From the NCBI RefSeq assembly GCF_014189855.1, contig NZ_BJFN01000001.1, forward strand, positions 310,001 through 374,000: a stretch of 64,000 bases of DNA, given 5' to 3'. This document shows positions 1-9,081 of this stretch, in pieces. A program made the position numbers and the translations under genes. The number at the start of each line of letters is the position of its first letter. Positions within the stretch are counted from its first letter, which is position 1. Source of the stretch: Buttiauxella sp. A111. GTDB taxonomy: Bacteria; Pseudomonadota; Gammaproteobacteria; Enterobacterales; Enterobacteriaceae. The notes below the pieces were generated by a model. It was not told the origin of the DNA. It ran no database searches and saw nothing but the letters and a program-made list of their open reading frames with translations.

Positions 1-1506
1 ACGTCAGATGGCACCACGCTGCTCACCGCACTGCGCAATATGCATACGCGCTTGCTCGAACACGCCTCGATGCTGTGGAAGCCTGAAACCACTGATGCGA
101 TTCGTACCGCGCATGAAGGTGTTATTGGGCAAATTCTGACCATGAACCTGTTACGCATTCAGGCATTCTGGAGCCACTACCGTTTCCGCCGTCAGAACAA
201 TTTGCTTAACTATCTCATTCATCAGCAATTACGCATGACCAGTGTTATCTCCAGCCTGCGCCGTATGCTGATGAACTGGCCGAATCCACCTGAAAATTTA
301 TGGCCTGTTATGGACGCGCTGATCAAAGAGTTAGCGCGGGAAGATGTTCATAAGTACACCGTTGCACGTCTCCTTTCGCAGATTGCTCCCCCTTCAGAAG
401 ATGATTATCGCCACCAGGCTTTCTGGCATCGTCTGCGCTATTTCTGCTGGCTGTATCTCAATAGCAGCCGTTGGATGCGTGAACTGGAAAATGCCACTCC
501 GGTTTCAGTACTCACTCCACCTGTCACCGCACCGCTGGCACGTCATACCGATAGTACTGAAGCCATATGGAGCGCACTGCGTACATTTTGCGTCATAACC
601 ATAACCGGAGCCTGGTGTATCAGCACCCAATGGGATTCAGGCAGTGGCGCATTGACGCTTGCGGCAATCAGTTGTGTGCTCTATTCGTCCGTACCTTCAC
701 CGCTGAATTCACTCACACTCCTGATGCGCACGTTGTTGTGGCTCTCAATGTTCAGCTTCCTGGTGAAATTTGGCCTGATGGTCCAAATTACCGATCTCTG
801 GCAATTCCTGATTTTCTTGTTGCCGTTGTTGGCGACGATGCAATTACTGAAACTACAACAACCCAAGCTTGCCGGTTTATGGGGGCAATTGATTGTGTTC
901 ATGGGATCGTTTGTTGCCGTAACGAATCCCCCGGTTTATGACCTCGGCGACTTCCTGAACGACAATCTGGCAAAAGTTATCGGCGTGGGCCTTTCCTGGG
1001 TAGCATTTTCTGTACTGCGCCCGGGTTCAGACTCGCGGAAAAGCCGTCGTCATATTCGCGCATTGCGTCGCGGTTTCGTTGACCAGCTCAGCCGTAAGCC
1101 ACTGCATTCTGAAAACCAGTTCGAATCACTGGTTTATCATCACATTAGCCAGCTAAGTAATAGTAAAGATGAGATGGCGCGTCGATGGCTGCTGCGTTGG
1201 GGCGTGGTGCTACTTAACTGCTCACATGTGGTGTGGCAACTTCGCGGTTGGGAAACACGCTCCGACCCGCTTTCTCAGGTACGTGATGTATGTATTCATA
1301 CCCTGAGAGACATAATGAGCGAGCGAGGGGTTCAGCAAAACTCTTTAGCCCGGACGTTGCAGGAATTGCAGCGTATGTCGGATTCACTGTCGCACCACCA
1401 TACTCCGGCCGCGCGTGAACTTGCCGGTATCATCTGGCGACTCTATTGTTCGCTTTCACAATTGGCACAAGCGCCGCCTGCCGAACAACCAGCAGGCAGC
1501 CGCTGA
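1..1506 (+). CDS. ydhK: YdhK, FUSC-family inner-membrane transporter (5' partial)
   Basis: The reading frame is open from the first base of the window, so the N-terminus lies outside; about 501 C-terminal residues are present. The family (fusaric acid resistance / aromatic acid exporter, PET) has an N-terminal membrane block, a central soluble part and a second membrane block. A cluster of hydrophobic segments is visible around 570-1020 (runs such as [15 protein letters not shown] and [14 protein letters not shown]), followed by a hydrophilic helical C-terminus. In E. coli it follows ydhI and ydhJ (a membrane-fusion protein) in a predicted efflux operon, and sodC lies immediately downstream in convergent orientation, as here. 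The two stop codons are only 2 nt apart. The substrate is not known from the sequence. The assignment rests on family features and synteny with sodC, ydhF and ydhL. Confidence 0.9.
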   Translation, partial: TSDGTTLLTALRNMHTRLLEHASMLWKPETTDAIRTAHEGVIGQILTMNLLRIQAFWSHYRFRRQNNLLNYLIHQQLRMTSVISSLRRMLMNWPNPPENLWPVMDALIKELAREDVHKYTVARLLSQIAPPSEDDYRHQAFWHRLRYFCWLYLNSSRWMRELENATPVSVLTPPVTAPLARHTDSTEAIWSALRTFCVITITGAWCISTQWDSGSGALTLAAISCVLYSSVPSPLNSLTLLMRTLLWLSMFSFLVKFGLMVQITDLWQFLIFLLPLLATMQLLKLQQPKLAGLWGQLIVFMGSFVAVTNPPVYDLGDFLNDNLAKVIGVGLSWVAFSVLRPGSDSRKSRRHIRALRRGFVDQLSRKPLHSENQFESLVYHHISQLSNSKDEMARRWLLRWGVVLLNCSHVVWQLRGWETRSDPLSQVRDVCIHTLRDIMSERGVQQNSLARTLQELQRMSDSLSHHHTPAARELAGIIWRLYCSLSQLAQAPPAEQPAGSR

Positions 1507-1508
1507 GT

Positions 1509-2030
1509 TTACTGGATCACACCACACGCGTATCGCGCGCCGCCACCGCCAAGCGGTTTAGGTTGATCGGACATATTATCGCCGTCGACATGCACCATCA
1601 GCGCCTTGCCTTTGACTTCATCAAGGGTTTTCAGGCGTGGTGCAGTCACGGGTTCGGTTGCAATGCCGTCATTATCGACCACCAGCACGGGTAAATCGCC
1701 CAGATGTCCAACGCCCATTGGCCCCATATGTTTACCGGTTTTATCGGGATCAAGGTGTCCTCCTGCGGCTTCAGCGGCCGAAGGTTTTCCCGCTTTCATT
1801 GCGGGCTCACAACTGCCGTTGGCATGAACATGGAAGCCATGCTCACCAGGAGGAAGTGTTCGGAGATCGGGCGCGAAAACCAGCCCTTTATCGGTTTCGG
1901 TGATTTTTACCGTACCAAGAGAATGACCAATTCCCTGTGGCGTGACGAGATTCATTTGAACCTCGGTGCTCGCAGCCTGAACTGCCGCACAGCTAAATAG
2001 TGTTAGAAAAGCCAGACTTATTCGCTTCAT
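1509..2030 (-). CDS. sodC: Periplasmic Cu/Zn superoxide dismutase SodC
   Basis: Dismutates superoxide in the periplasm. The 173-residue length is normal for bacterial monomeric SodC. A Sec signal peptide is visible (KR, then a hydrophobic stretch ending AVQAAS, residues 1-20). Metal-ligand motifs are present: GEHGFHVHANGSCEP (Cu ligands and first disulfide Cys), GGHLDPDKTGKHMGP (Zn loop) and MVHVDGDN near the C-terminus, with the second disulfide Cys in YACGVIQ. The start is supported by a strong GGGAGG Shine-Dalgarno sequence 5-6 nt upstream. It converges on ydhK. In E. coli sodC is induced in stationary phase; no promoter was assigned here. Confidence 0.96.
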   Translation of the reverse strand: MKRISLAFLTLFSCAAVQAASTEVQMNLVTPQGIGHSLGTVKITETDKGLVFAPDLRTLPPGEHGFHVHANGSCEPAMKAGKPSAAEAAGGHLDPDKTGKHMGPMGVGHLGDLPVLVVDNDGIATEPVTAPRLKTLDEVKGKALMVHVDGDNMSDQPKPLGGGGARYACGVIQ

Positions 2031-2112
2031 ATTTACCTCCCGGATTGACTTTCAGCCTGTTAAGCATAGGCCATACCAGTCGATTACTCCGGGAGATAAC
2101 TATTTTTGCGCG

Positions 2113-3009
2113 TTACGGCACGTCGTAACCCAGAGCGGCTTTACGAATGCGGAACCACTGTTGGCGGCTCATATCAAGGCTGAGAGAGTGGATAGCTGAA
2201 CGCACGCGTTCAATTTTACCGGAGCCAATGATAGGCAGCGGTTTTGCAGGCAAGCGCATCACCCAGGCATAAACCACTTGCTCGATCGTTTCCGCACCCA
2301 TTTCATCTGCCACTGCGCGTAACTCATCACGTAACGGCTGGAATGCTTCATCATTAAACAAACTGCCGCCCCCAAGACATGACCACGCCATAGGATGAAT
2401 ACGTAGCTGCTGGCATTGATCCAACGTGCCATCAAGAATGGTTGGCTGATGCACCGGTGAGATTTCTACCTGATTGGTAGCAAGCGTAAACGGCAACCGC
2501 GATTGCAACAGCGTAAATTGTGCCGGTGTGAAGTTCGACACACCAAAGTGGCGCACTTTACCGCTCTGATGAAGCGAGGTGAACGCATCAGCCACTTCAT
2601 CAGCATCCATAAGAGGATCAGGACGGTGAATCAAAAGCAAATCGAGATAATCAGTAGCCAGTTTTTGTAGCGAGGCTTCAGCACTGCTGATGATGTGTGA
2701 TTTGTCGGTAATGTAGTGCCCCAGTGCATGGTCTGGATTGGCAGTAGTGGCAATCCCACACTTGGTGACAATTTCCATTTTCTGGCGCAGATGTGGCACC
2801 AGACGCATCGCTTCGCCAAACGCGGCCTCACACTGATAACCACCATAAATATCGGCGTGATCGGCAGTCGTGATACCTAAATCGACATGTTCTTCAATAA
2901 AACTGGCCAGTTGACGAGCGGACATATTCCACTCCATCAAACGCCAATAACCCATAACCAGGCGTGAAAACTCAGGTCCCTGCGGGGAAATCGTAATGCG
3001 CTGTACCAT
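2113..3009 (-). CDS. ydhF: YdhF, aldo/keto reductase-family oxidoreductase
   Basis: A 298-residue TIM-barrel aldo-keto reductase. The family pattern is visible: DLGITTADHADIYGGYQCEAAFG near residues 45-67 (active-site Asp and Tyr), VTKCGI, then DYLDLLLIHRPDP, RHFGVSNF and a C-terminal cofactor segment PLPIIGSGKIERV. It would use NAD(P)H to reduce carbonyl substrates in the cytoplasm; the physiological substrate of E. coli YdhF is not established. Position between sodC and ydhL on the minus strand matches E. coli. No anomalies seen. Confidence 0.93.
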   Translation of the reverse strand: MVQRITISPQGPEFSRLVMGYWRLMEWNMSARQLASFIEEHVDLGITTADHADIYGGYQCEAAFGEAMRLVPHLRQKMEIVTKCGIATTANPDHALGHYITDKSHIISSAEASLQKLATDYLDLLLIHRPDPLMDADEVADAFTSLHQSGKVRHFGVSNFTPAQFTLLQSRLPFTLATNQVEISPVHQPTILDGTLDQCQQLRIHPMAWSCLGGGSLFNDEAFQPLRDELRAVADEMGAETIEQVVYAWVMRLPAKPLPIIGSGKIERVRSAIHSLSLDMSRQQWFRIRKAALGYDVP

Positions 3010-3066
3010 AAGGCCGATCCTCAGTATTAAACGAATTCTGCATCTGAGTATAACGACATCAACGAA

Positions 3067-3306
3067 TTAAAATAGTGAGGGTTGTTGCGGCTCTTCAGGT
3101 GAAGCGGATTTGTTTGCTCGTAATTTGCGCATTAATCGCTGGCGGCATAAGCGCAGCACATCTTGCTTTTGCACATCACTCATCTGCTGCCACTGAAAAC
3201 GTTCATCACGGCTTCGCATACAGCCACGGCAAAATCCACGCTCATCTGACTGGCAGATGCCGCGACATGGGCTTTGTATCGGGAAAAACTCTAACTGTTC
3301 AGACAC
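3067..3306 (-). CDS. ydhL: YdhL, small DUF1289 cysteine-rich protein
   Basis: A 79-residue protein with the DUF1289 signature: SPCRGICQSDERGFCRGCMR, four cysteines arranged as CxxxC...CxxC that may bind metal. The basic C-terminal half ends SPEEPQQPSLF. It lies 57 bp upstream of ydhF on the same strand and is probably co-transcribed. The molecular role is unknown. Length, motif and synteny with ydhF support the call. Confidence 0.9.
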   Translation of the reverse strand: MSEQLEFFPIQSPCRGICQSDERGFCRGCMRSRDERFQWQQMSDVQKQDVLRLCRQRLMRKLRANKSASPEEPQQPSLF

Positions 3307-3425
3307 CCTAAACCCCTTTTTGCAGCATTATTTCAATTGAAGCCTGACATCCAAAATGTTGCAAGCGGTGCGGTGAATATTCTTAACACTTGTCGCGAAA
3401 CCCAAAATATGACCGTTTTAATTAA

Positions 3426-3442
3426 ATTAAGGTTCACCTAAT
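3426..3442 (+). promoter_or_regulatory. PmrA-box-like operator upstream of eptA
   Basis: ATTAAG-GTTCA-CCTAAT fits the PmrA (BasR) consensus YTTAAK-N5-YTTAAK at 10 of 12 defined positions, about 40 nt before the eptA start. The half-site spacing is exactly 11 bp. Known biology: PmrA activates eptA/pmrC in response to Fe3+ or cationic peptides. Function here is inferred. Confidence 0.55.
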
Positions 3443-3481
3443 CTTCCTTCATTAGGCTGTGCTCATTATTTATGGGCACTT

Positions 3482-5119
3482 ATGGTTGTTATGGAAACCT
3501 TAGAAAAGTTACAGTGTAACGACTCAAAGTTTAATCTTTACTGCGCATTCTTCTTCACGTTAATTAATTTTCTATTTATCAAGCGCACCTGGGAAATCAT
3601 TGCTCCAGATTCGTTCCACAGCTGGGTTTTCGCCATCTCCGTACCCGTCGTTTTGTTTAGCGCCTGGTTGACTATCTTTAGCCTGATTAACCTGCCGTGG
3701 TTACGTAAACCCCTGCTGGTGATATTGGTGATTGGCTGCGCGGCCTGTAACTATTTTATGTTCACCTATGGCGCGGTTATCGACAAAAATATGATGACCA
3801 ATGTCTTTGAAACCGACTCCCAGGAAGCGGTGGCATTGGTTACCCCACAATTGCTGTTGTGGCTTGGGTTTGCCGGTATCGTGCCTGCAGCGTTCATGAC
3901 CATCATAAAAATCAAACCCTCACGTTGGTGGTACACCCTCCTGACGCGTACCGTCAGTGTTCTGGCCGGTCTGCTTATCATTATTTTGGTGGCTTCTGTA
4001 TTTTATAAGGACTACGCCTCACTGTTCCGTAATAACAAAAACATCGTGAAAATGGTGACTCCCGCCAACTACATCAGTGCGATTAGCAGCTACACCAAAG
4101 CGCGTTGGTTTACCGGTGACCAGACATTGATAAAGATTGGTGAAGATGCAAGGAAAGGCGCACTGATTACCCAACAGAAAAAGAAGACCGTAGTCGTGTT
4201 TGTGGTCGGCGAAGCTTCACGTGCTGAAAACTATTCTCTGAACGGTTACGCCCGTGAAACCAATCCTGAGCTGAAAAAACAGAACGTTATATATTTCCCT
4301 AATGCTTCATCGTGTGGCACAGAAACGGCCGTATCTGTCCCTTGTATGTTTTCTAATATGCCGCGTAAACATTACGATGCTGATCTTGCTCGCCACCAGG
4401 AAGGGCTGATGGATGTGTTCGCGCATGCGGGTATCAACGTGTTATGGCGTGAAAATGACGGGGGTTGTAAGGGGGTCTGTAACCGAATCCCGCATACTGA
4501 TATGACGCAGTGGAATATAAGCGCCTTGTGCAAAGATCAATCATGTTGGGATGATGCGTTGCTGAACCGCTTTGGCCATGTGCTGGATGGTGTGCAACAG
4601 GATTCCGTTTTTGTTCTGCACCTGATGGGCAGCCACGGCCCGGCTTACTATCGCCGCTACCCTGACAAATTTCGTAAATTCACGCCAACTTGCGACAGTA
4701 ACCAGATACAGGATTGCGATCGTCAGGCGCTCATCAATACCTATGACAACACTATTCTGTATACCGATGATATTGTCAGCCGCACAATCGACGAACTCAA
4801 AGCGCATGGCGATCGGTTCAACACCGCGCTGGTGTATCTTTCCGACCACGGCGAATCATTAGGTGAAAACGGCATTTACCTGCATGGCACGCCTTACATG
4901 CTGGCACCTTCACAGCAAACACACATTCCATTCCTGTTCTGGTTGTCGAAAGATTACCAGCAGAACTTTGCAGTGAATGCTGACTGTCTGACGAAAAAAG
5001 CCGCTGCGGAAAAAGTTTCTCAGGATAATATTTTCTCAACGCTGCTAGGCATGATGGACATTAAAACATCTGAATATCAGTCAAATATGGATATTATCGC
5101 CACTTGTCGTCAAGCCTGA
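3482..5119 (+). CDS. eptA: EptA-type lipid A phosphoethanolamine transferase
   Basis: Transfers phosphoethanolamine from phosphatidylethanolamine to lipid A at the periplasmic face of the inner membrane, lowering surface charge. At 545 residues it matches the family length. About five N-terminal membrane segments (residues 20-175) precede a periplasmic alkaline-phosphatase-fold domain. Visible active-site features are VVGEASRAEN (metal ligand Glu about 244), SCGTETAVSVPCMFS (nucleophile Thr about 282), LHLMGSHGP and YLSDHGESLGE (Asp/His metal ligands). Conserved Cys pairs such as GGCKGVC suggest disulfides. FYKDYASLFRNNK and FRKFTPTCDSNQIQ resemble E. coli EptA more than MCR-9. It is an orphan: no pmrAB genes are adjacent, and it sits between ydhL and nemR where E. 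coli has no such gene. A start at 3491 is an alternative, since neither ATG has a good ribosome site. Confidence 0.93.
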   Translation: MVVMETLEKLQCNDSKFNLYCAFFFTLINFLFIKRTWEIIAPDSFHSWVFAISVPVVLFSAWLTIFSLINLPWLRKPLLVILVIGCAACNYFMFTYGAVIDKNMMTNVFETDSQEAVALVTPQLLLWLGFAGIVPAAFMTIIKIKPSRWWYTLLTRTVSVLAGLLIIILVASVFYKDYASLFRNNKNIVKMVTPANYISAISSYTKARWFTGDQTLIKIGEDARKGALITQQKKKTVVVFVVGEASRAENYSLNGYARETNPELKKQNVIYFPNASSCGTETAVSVPCMFSNMPRKHYDADLARHQEGLMDVFAHAGINVLWRENDGGCKGVCNRIPHTDMTQWNISALCKDQSCWDDALLNRFGHVLDGVQQDSVFVLHLMGSHGPAYYRRYPDKFRKFTPTCDSNQIQDCDRQALINTYDNTILYTDDIVSRTIDELKAHGDRFNTALVYLSDHGESLGENGIYLHGTPYMLAPSQQTHIPFLFWLSKDYQQNFAVNADCLTKKAAAEKVSQDNIFSTLLGMMDIKTSEYQSNMDIIATCRQA

Positions 5120-5123
5120 TAAT

Positions 5124-5155
5124 CAGGCGGCAGAAAATACTCGCCGCCTGTCTCT
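5124..5155 (+). terminator. Probable terminator after eptA
   Basis: CAGGCGGC / GCCGCCTG stem, 8 bp, with an AT-rich loop (agaaaatactc), followed by TCTCTT. It lies just after the eptA stop codon. The T-run is imperfect. Confidence 0.55.
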
Positions 5156-5160
5156 TGCAT

Positions 5161-5176
5161 TAGACCGACCGGTCTA
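5161..5176. promoter_or_regulatory. NemR operator upstream of nemR
   Basis: TAGACCGACCGGTCTA is a near-perfect inverted repeat (TAGACC-N4-GGTCTA) ending 14 bp before the nemR start. It matches the known NemR box architecture in E. coli, where NemR represses nemRA until electrophiles or hypochlorite modify it. Confidence 0.85.
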
Positions 5177-5190
5177 TTACATTTATTCCC

Positions 5191-5790
5191 ATGAACAGAC
5201 ATCCTGACCATGACACTCGCGAACATCTTCTTGCTACCGGTACGCAGCTTTGCCTGCAACGCGGTTTTACTGGTATGGGATTAAGCGAATTATTAGCTAC
5301 CGCCGAAGTACCAAAAGGCTCTTTCTACCACTACTTTCGCTCCAAAGAAGCGTTTGGCGTGGCGATGCTGGAGCGGTATTACACCGCTTACAACTTGCGT
5401 TTGCAGCAGCATTTTTCGCAAGGCAGTGGGACTTATCGGGAAAGATTCCTGGCCTGGTACCAGGAAATGGCAAACTGGTTTTCCCAACACGGAAGCCTTA
5501 TCAGCTGTTTGACCGTCAAACTTTCGGCTGAAGTATGTGACCTTTCGGAAGATATGCGTGCAGCGCTCAATAATGGTGCCACACAAATCGTCGCCCAACT
5601 TGCTGATGCGCTGGCAAAAGGTGATGCTGAAAAAAGTCTGAAACTAACCGATTCTGCGTTAAGCCAGGCGCAGGTGATTTACTCCCTGTGGCTTGGGGCC
5701 AGCCTCCAGGCGAAGATTTCACGTAGCGCGGTGCCGCTTGAAAGCGCCCTCGCCCACGTTACCCAATTATTAGCGGAGCCTGTCTCCTGA
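5191..5790 (+). CDS. nemR: NemR, TetR-family electrophile/bleach-sensing repressor
   Basis: A 199-residue TetR-family repressor. The N-terminal HTH (residues 8-55) reads REHLLATGTQLCLQRGFTGMGLSE...GSFYHYFRSKEAFG, with the classic TetR recognition helix. Cysteines including SCLTVKLSAEVCDLSED near residue 105 correspond to the redox-sensing region known in E. coli NemR. It represses itself and nemA/gloA until it reacts with N-ethylmaleimide, methylglyoxal or HOCl. A NemR box overlaps its promoter. Unlike the simple nemRA arrangement of E. coli, its stop codon lies inside a terminator hairpin and nemA has a second NemR-like box. Confidence 0.95.
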   Translation: MNRHPDHDTREHLLATGTQLCLQRGFTGMGLSELLATAEVPKGSFYHYFRSKEAFGVAMLERYYTAYNLRLQQHFSQGSGTYRERFLAWYQEMANWFSQHGSLISCLTVKLSAEVCDLSEDMRAALNNGATQIVAQLADALAKGDAEKSLKLTDSALSQAQVIYSLWLGASLQAKISRSAVPLESALAHVTQLLAEPVS

Positions 5791-5802
5791 CAGGCTTTTT
5801 TA
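5777..5802 (+). terminator. Intrinsic terminator overlapping the nemR stop codon
   Basis: AGCCTGTC-TCCT-GACAGGCT followed by TTTTTT: an 8-bp perfect stem with a tetraloop and a U-run. The nemR TGA (5788-5790) lies at the loop/3' arm, so nemR would terminate before nemA. Confidence 0.8.
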
Positions 5803-5815
5803 TTTAATTTCTAAC

Positions 5816-5830
5816 TAGACGACCGGTCTA
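5816..5830. promoter_or_regulatory. Second NemR-like operator, upstream of nemA
   Basis: TAGACGACCGGTCTA is the same palindrome as the nemR box with one base missing in the left arm/spacer. It lies 15 bp before the nemA start, implying that nemA has its own NemR-controlled promoter. Confidence 0.7.
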
Positions 5831-5845
5831 CTTGAGGCGTTTTAT

Positions 5846-6943
5846 ATGTCAGCAGATAAATTGTTTACCCCACTGAAAGTCGGTGCCATTACCACTCCAA
5901 ACCGTATTTTTATGGCGCCCTTAACGCGTCTGCGTAGCATTGTGCCAGGGGATATCCCTACCCCGTTGATGGGTGAGTATTATCGCCAACGCGCAAGCTC
6001 CGGCCTTATCATCAGCGAAGCGACGCAGATCTCAGCACAAGCTAAAGGCTATGAAGGTGCCCCAGGCCTGCACAGCGATGAACAAATTGCTGCATGGAAG
6101 AAAATCACGGCTGGCGTTCACGCGGCTGATGGTCGCATTGCCGTGCAACTGTGGCATACCGGTCGTATCTCTCACTCCAGCATTCAGCCAGGCCAGCAGG
6201 CGCCTGTTGCGCCATCAGCAATTTCTGCCGGTACGCGCACCTCATTGCGTGATGAAAATGGACATGCAATCCGTGTCGATACCTCAATGCCGCGTGCACT
6301 TGAGCTCAGTGAAATCCCGGGCATCGTGAATGATTTTCGTCAGGCGGTAGGTAACGCGCGTGATGCCGGTTTTGATATGGTCGAGCTGCACTCCGCACAT
6401 GGCTATCTGTTACACCAGTTCCTCTCTCCGACGTCTAACCACCGTACCGATGAATACGGCGGTAACCGTGAAAACCGCGCGCGTCTGGTGTTGGAAGTGG
6501 TTGATGCTGTGAGTAAAGAGTGGAGTGCCGATCGCATAGGTATTCGTGTTTCGCCAATCGGTTCGTTCCAGAATGTCGATAACGGCCCGGACGAAGAAGC
6601 TGATGCGCTGTATCTGATTGAAGAATTAAACAAGCGTGGGATTGCCTATCTGCACATGTCCGAGCCTGACTGGGCCGGTGGCAAGCCGTACACCGATGAA
6701 TTCCGTCAGAAAGTGCGTGAGCGTTTCAACGGCGTTATCATTGGCGCGGGCGCTTATACCCCAGAAAAGGCAGAGTCGTTAATCGAGAAAGGTTTAATCG
6801 ACGCCGTCGCATTCGGTCGTGACTACATCGCGAACCCCGATCTGGTTGAGCGCCTGCACCACAATGCAGAACTCAACACCCAACGCCCAGAAAACTTCTA
6901 TGGTGGTGGTGCTGAAGGTTACACCGATTACCCGACATTATAA
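5846..6943 (+). CDS. nemA: NemA, N-ethylmaleimide reductase (old yellow enzyme)
   Basis: A 365-residue FMN-dependent TIM-barrel ene-reductase. It reduces activated C=C bonds of maleimides, quinones, nitro compounds and similar electrophiles with NADPH. The OYE signature is visible: [13 protein letters not shown] near the start (Thr/Arg FMN contacts), [12 protein letters not shown], then [32 protein letters not shown] (His-x-x-His substrate site) and the C-terminal FMN phosphate region [10 protein letters not shown]...[13 protein letters not shown]. The length is typical. It sits behind its own operator and is followed by gloA as in E. coli, which fits a shared detoxification role. Confidence 0.96.
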   Translation: MSADKLFTPLKVGAITTPNRIFMAPLTRLRSIVPGDIPTPLMGEYYRQRASSGLIISEATQISAQAKGYEGAPGLHSDEQIAAWKKITAGVHAADGRIAVQLWHTGRISHSSIQPGQQAPVAPSAISAGTRTSLRDENGHAIRVDTSMPRALELSEIPGIVNDFRQAVGNARDAGFDMVELHSAHGYLLHQFLSPTSNHRTDEYGGNRENRARLVLEVVDAVSKEWSADRIGIRVSPIGSFQNVDNGPDEEADALYLIEELNKRGIAYLHMSEPDWAGGKPYTDEFRQKVRERFNGVIIGAGAYTPEKAESLIEKGLIDAVAFGRDYIANPDLVERLHHNAELNTQRPENFYGGGAEGYTDYPTL

Positions 6944-6956
6944 GAACAGTCCATTG

Positions 6957-6982
6957 ATAGCGGCGAGTAATCGCCGCTATAC
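6957..6982 (+). terminator. Hairpin after nemA
   Basis: ATAGCGGCGA-GTAA-TCGCCGCTAT is a 10-bp perfect stem 13 nt after the nemA stop. The downstream tract is only moderately T-rich (ACTTACC), so it may act as a weak terminator or an mRNA-stabilising hairpin. Confidence 0.55.
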
Positions 6983-7016
6983 TTACCTCACATTTAGAAA
7001 TTAACCCTTTAATTTT

Positions 7017-7139
7017 TACCCAAATAATTCGAGTTGTGGGTAGGCGGCAAACTCAGGAATCCCCGGGAGCTTACTTGAGTAAGTGACTGGGGTGAGTGAG
7101 TGCAGCCAACACCCCCACAACTTGAAGGATGAAGGGGAA
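7017..7139. repeat. Full-length palindromic intergenic repeat (copy A) between nemA and gloA
   Basis: About 123 bp with long imperfect terminal inverted repeats. The left arm begins TACCCAAATAATTCGAGTTG and the right arm is its imperfect complement ending ACTTGAAGGATGAAGGGG. An inner palindrome is built around ACTTGAGTAAGT. It ends about 12 bp before the gloA start, so it forms most of the gloA leader. Related copies lie near 10037, 10690, 35746 and 39014. The unit resembles intergenic elements seen in several enterobacterial genera; that statement is recalled, not searched. Confidence 0.8.
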
Positions 7140-7150
7140 AAGAGGATTTT

Positions 7151-7558
7151 ATGCGCTTACTACACACCATGCTGCGCGTCGGCGACCTGCAACGCTCCAT
7201 CAATTTCTACACTAACGTACTGGGCATGACCCTGCTGCGCACCAGTGAAAACCCTGAATACAAATATTCTCTCGCATTCGTTGGCTACGGCCCGGAAACC
7301 GAAGAAGCGGTTATCGAACTGACCTATAACTGGGGCACCGATAGCTACGATTTAGGTAACGCGTACGGTCACATCGCGCTGAGCGTAGAAAACGCAGCCG
7401 AAGCCTGCGAGCGTATTCGCAAAAACGGTGGCAACGTCACCCGCGAAGCCGGTCCGGTAAAAGGCGGTTCCACCGTCATCGCTTTCGTTGAAGATCCAGA
7501 CGGCTATAAAATTGAGCTGATCGAAAACAAAGACGCAGGCAAAGGTCTGGGTAACTAA
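7151..7558 (+). CDS. gloA: GloA, lactoylglutathione lyase (glyoxalase I)
   Basis: Converts the hemithioacetal of methylglyoxal and glutathione into S-lactoylglutathione in the cytoplasm. The 135-residue length matches E. coli GloA. Metal ligands of the betaalphabetabetabeta fold are in place: [13 protein letters not shown] (His5), a Glu in [21 protein letters not shown] (His), and [14 protein letters not shown] (Glu). The start is set by AGAGGA 5-6 nt upstream. In E. coli gloA is read from nemRA; here a palindromic repeat and a hairpin intervene, so coupling to NemR is less certain. Confidence 0.97.
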   Translation: MRLLHTMLRVGDLQRSINFYTNVLGMTLLRTSENPEYKYSLAFVGYGPETEEAVIELTYNWGTDSYDLGNAYGHIALSVENAAEACERIRKNGGNVTREAGPVKGGSTVIAFVEDPDGYKIELIENKDAGKGLGN

Positions 7559-7654
7559 TACTCTGTTAGTGGGCGTTCATCTCGCCCACTGCTGCATCCC
7601 TTCGCAAAATTTGCCATAATGCGCGCTGCTTTTTCCCCGTATTAAGAGATCCTG

Positions 7655-8314
7655 ATGTCTGACAACACGCAACTGCATGGCCTGTGTGACCGTTTCCGTG
7701 GCTTTTATCCGGTAGTCATTGACGTTGAAACCGCTGGGTTTAACGCGAAAACCGATGCTTTACTGGAAGTCGCCGCCATCACTTTAAAGATGGATCAAGA
7801 TGGCTGGTTATCGCCTGATGAAACTCTGCATTTCCATGTCGAACCTTTTGAAGGTGCAATTCTTCAGCCTGAAGCGCTGGCCTTTAATGGCATCGACCCG
7901 CATAACCCGTTGCGTGGGGCCGTTAGTGAATATGATGCGCTGCATGCGATTTTTAAAATGGTGCGCAAAGGCATTAAAGACAGCGGATGCAACCGCGCAA
8001 TCATGGTTGCCCATAACGCGACATTCGATCACAGCTTTATGATGGCGGCGGCAGAACGTGCTTCATTAAAACGTAACCCGTTCCATCCATTCGTCACTTT
8101 CGACACAGCCGCATTGAGCGGGCTGGCATTAGGTCAGACAGTACTGGCTAAAGCGTGTATTGCCGCTGGAATGCCATTTGACAGCAGCCAAGCGCACTCA
8201 GCACTTTATGACACTGAACAAACTGCACAACTGTTCTGCGAGATTGTGAATCGCTGGAAACGGTTAGGTGGATGGCCGCTCCCGCTGCCTGAAGAACCCG
8301 AATCAAAAGCATAA
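7655..8314 (+). CDS. rnt: RNase T (3'-5' exoribonuclease)
   Basis: A 219-residue DEDD-family exonuclease that trims the 3' ends of tRNA, 5S and 23S rRNA. The DEDDh motifs are visible: Exo I DVETAGFN (Asp/Glu), Exo [12 protein letters not shown] (Asp), and Exo [17 protein letters not shown] (His/Asp). Length and surrounding order (gloA-rnt-grxD) match E. coli. A bidirectional terminator follows directly. Confidence 0.97.
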   Translation: MSDNTQLHGLCDRFRGFYPVVIDVETAGFNAKTDALLEVAAITLKMDQDGWLSPDETLHFHVEPFEGAILQPEALAFNGIDPHNPLRGAVSEYDALHAIFKMVRKGIKDSGCNRAIMVAHNATFDHSFMMAAAERASLKRNPFHPFVTFDTAALSGLALGQTVLAKACIAAGMPFDSSQAHSALYDTEQTAQLFCEIVNRWKRLGGWPLPLPEEPESKA

Positions 8315-8343
8315 AAAAAGCGACCGTAACAGGTCGCTTTTTT
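8313..8343. terminator. Bidirectional terminator between rnt and grxD
   Basis: AAAAAAAGCGACC / GGTCGCTTTTTT stem with A-run and T-run on both sides, lying between convergent rnt and grxD. Confidence 0.85.
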
Positions 8344-8374
8344 ATTACCGTTGATACAAAACTCCAGCGGCAAA

Positions 8375-8719
8375 TTACTCTGCGTCTGGTTCTTCGGATT
8401 TGTATTTAGCAGCGGTTTCTTTAATCAATGACTGTAATTCACCACGCTGATACATCTCAATAATGATGTCGCAGCCGCCAACCAGTTCGCCATCAACCCA
8501 CAGCTGTGGGAAAGTCGGCCAGTTTGCGTATTTTGGCAACTCAGCACGGATGTCTGGGTTCTGTAAAATATCAACATACGCGAAACGCTCACCACAGGCA
8601 GACAGCGCCTGCACAGCCTGGGCTGAGAAGCCGCAGCTAGGCAGTTTCGGAGAACCCTTCATATAAAGAAGGATTGGATTCTCTGTAATCTGTTGTTGGA
8701 TTTTTTCAATAGTGCTCAT
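8375..8719 (-). CDS. grxD: GrxD (Grx4), monothiol glutaredoxin
   Basis: A 114-residue CGFS-type monothiol glutaredoxin that binds a 2Fe-2S cluster with glutathione and takes part in iron-sulfur trafficking. The active-site segment is SPKLPSCGFSAQAVQ near residues 25-39; WPTFPQLWVDGELVGGCDI is the typical TVP/GG region. The start was set at MSTIEK because this matches the family N-terminus. The frame stays open further upstream to about 8929, but that extension has no glutaredoxin character. Confidence 0.96.
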   Translation of the reverse strand: MSTIEKIQQQITENPILLYMKGSPKLPSCGFSAQAVQALSACGERFAYVDILQNPDIRAELPKYANWPTFPQLWVDGELVGGCDIIIEMYQRGELQSLIKETAAKYKSEEPDAE

Positions 8720-9081
8720 TGCTTGCTTCCTCAAACCTTGTCCTGGCATTAGCCTGCCATTGTAGCGATTGACACCCTCTCCAGAAAACACCATTTTTTG
8801 CAGGGTCTCTGTTTCATGTGCGATGGAGGGACAACATGCATCAAGAATAACACTTTTCCCGCAGCTGCAAATCAGGAAATAACTATAAGCCCGATCAATA
8901 AATAGCCTGACAACCATTAGTTTGGTCATTTTTTTTGCGTACGGTAACGAAACAGCAAGACGAATAGAAAAAGGTTATTAACTTTATTACGCCTTATAGA
9001 TTAGAATCGGCGGGTTTCGCAAAATCATACACGGGCATGATGGTATTCATCGTGCATTCATTTTAACCAGGGGATTGTCGA
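8720..9081. other. grxD-mepH divergent intergenic region
   Basis: This 362-bp interval must hold the divergent promoters of grxD and mepH. It becomes AT-rich near 8930-9010. I see no repeat, hairpin or small gene in it that I can support. Confidence 0.5.

Noticed and set aside
7568..7590. Hairpin AGTGGGCG / CGCCCACT after gloA as terminator
   Set aside because: The stem is good but there is no T-run; it may be a mRNA hairpin, so not listed as terminator.
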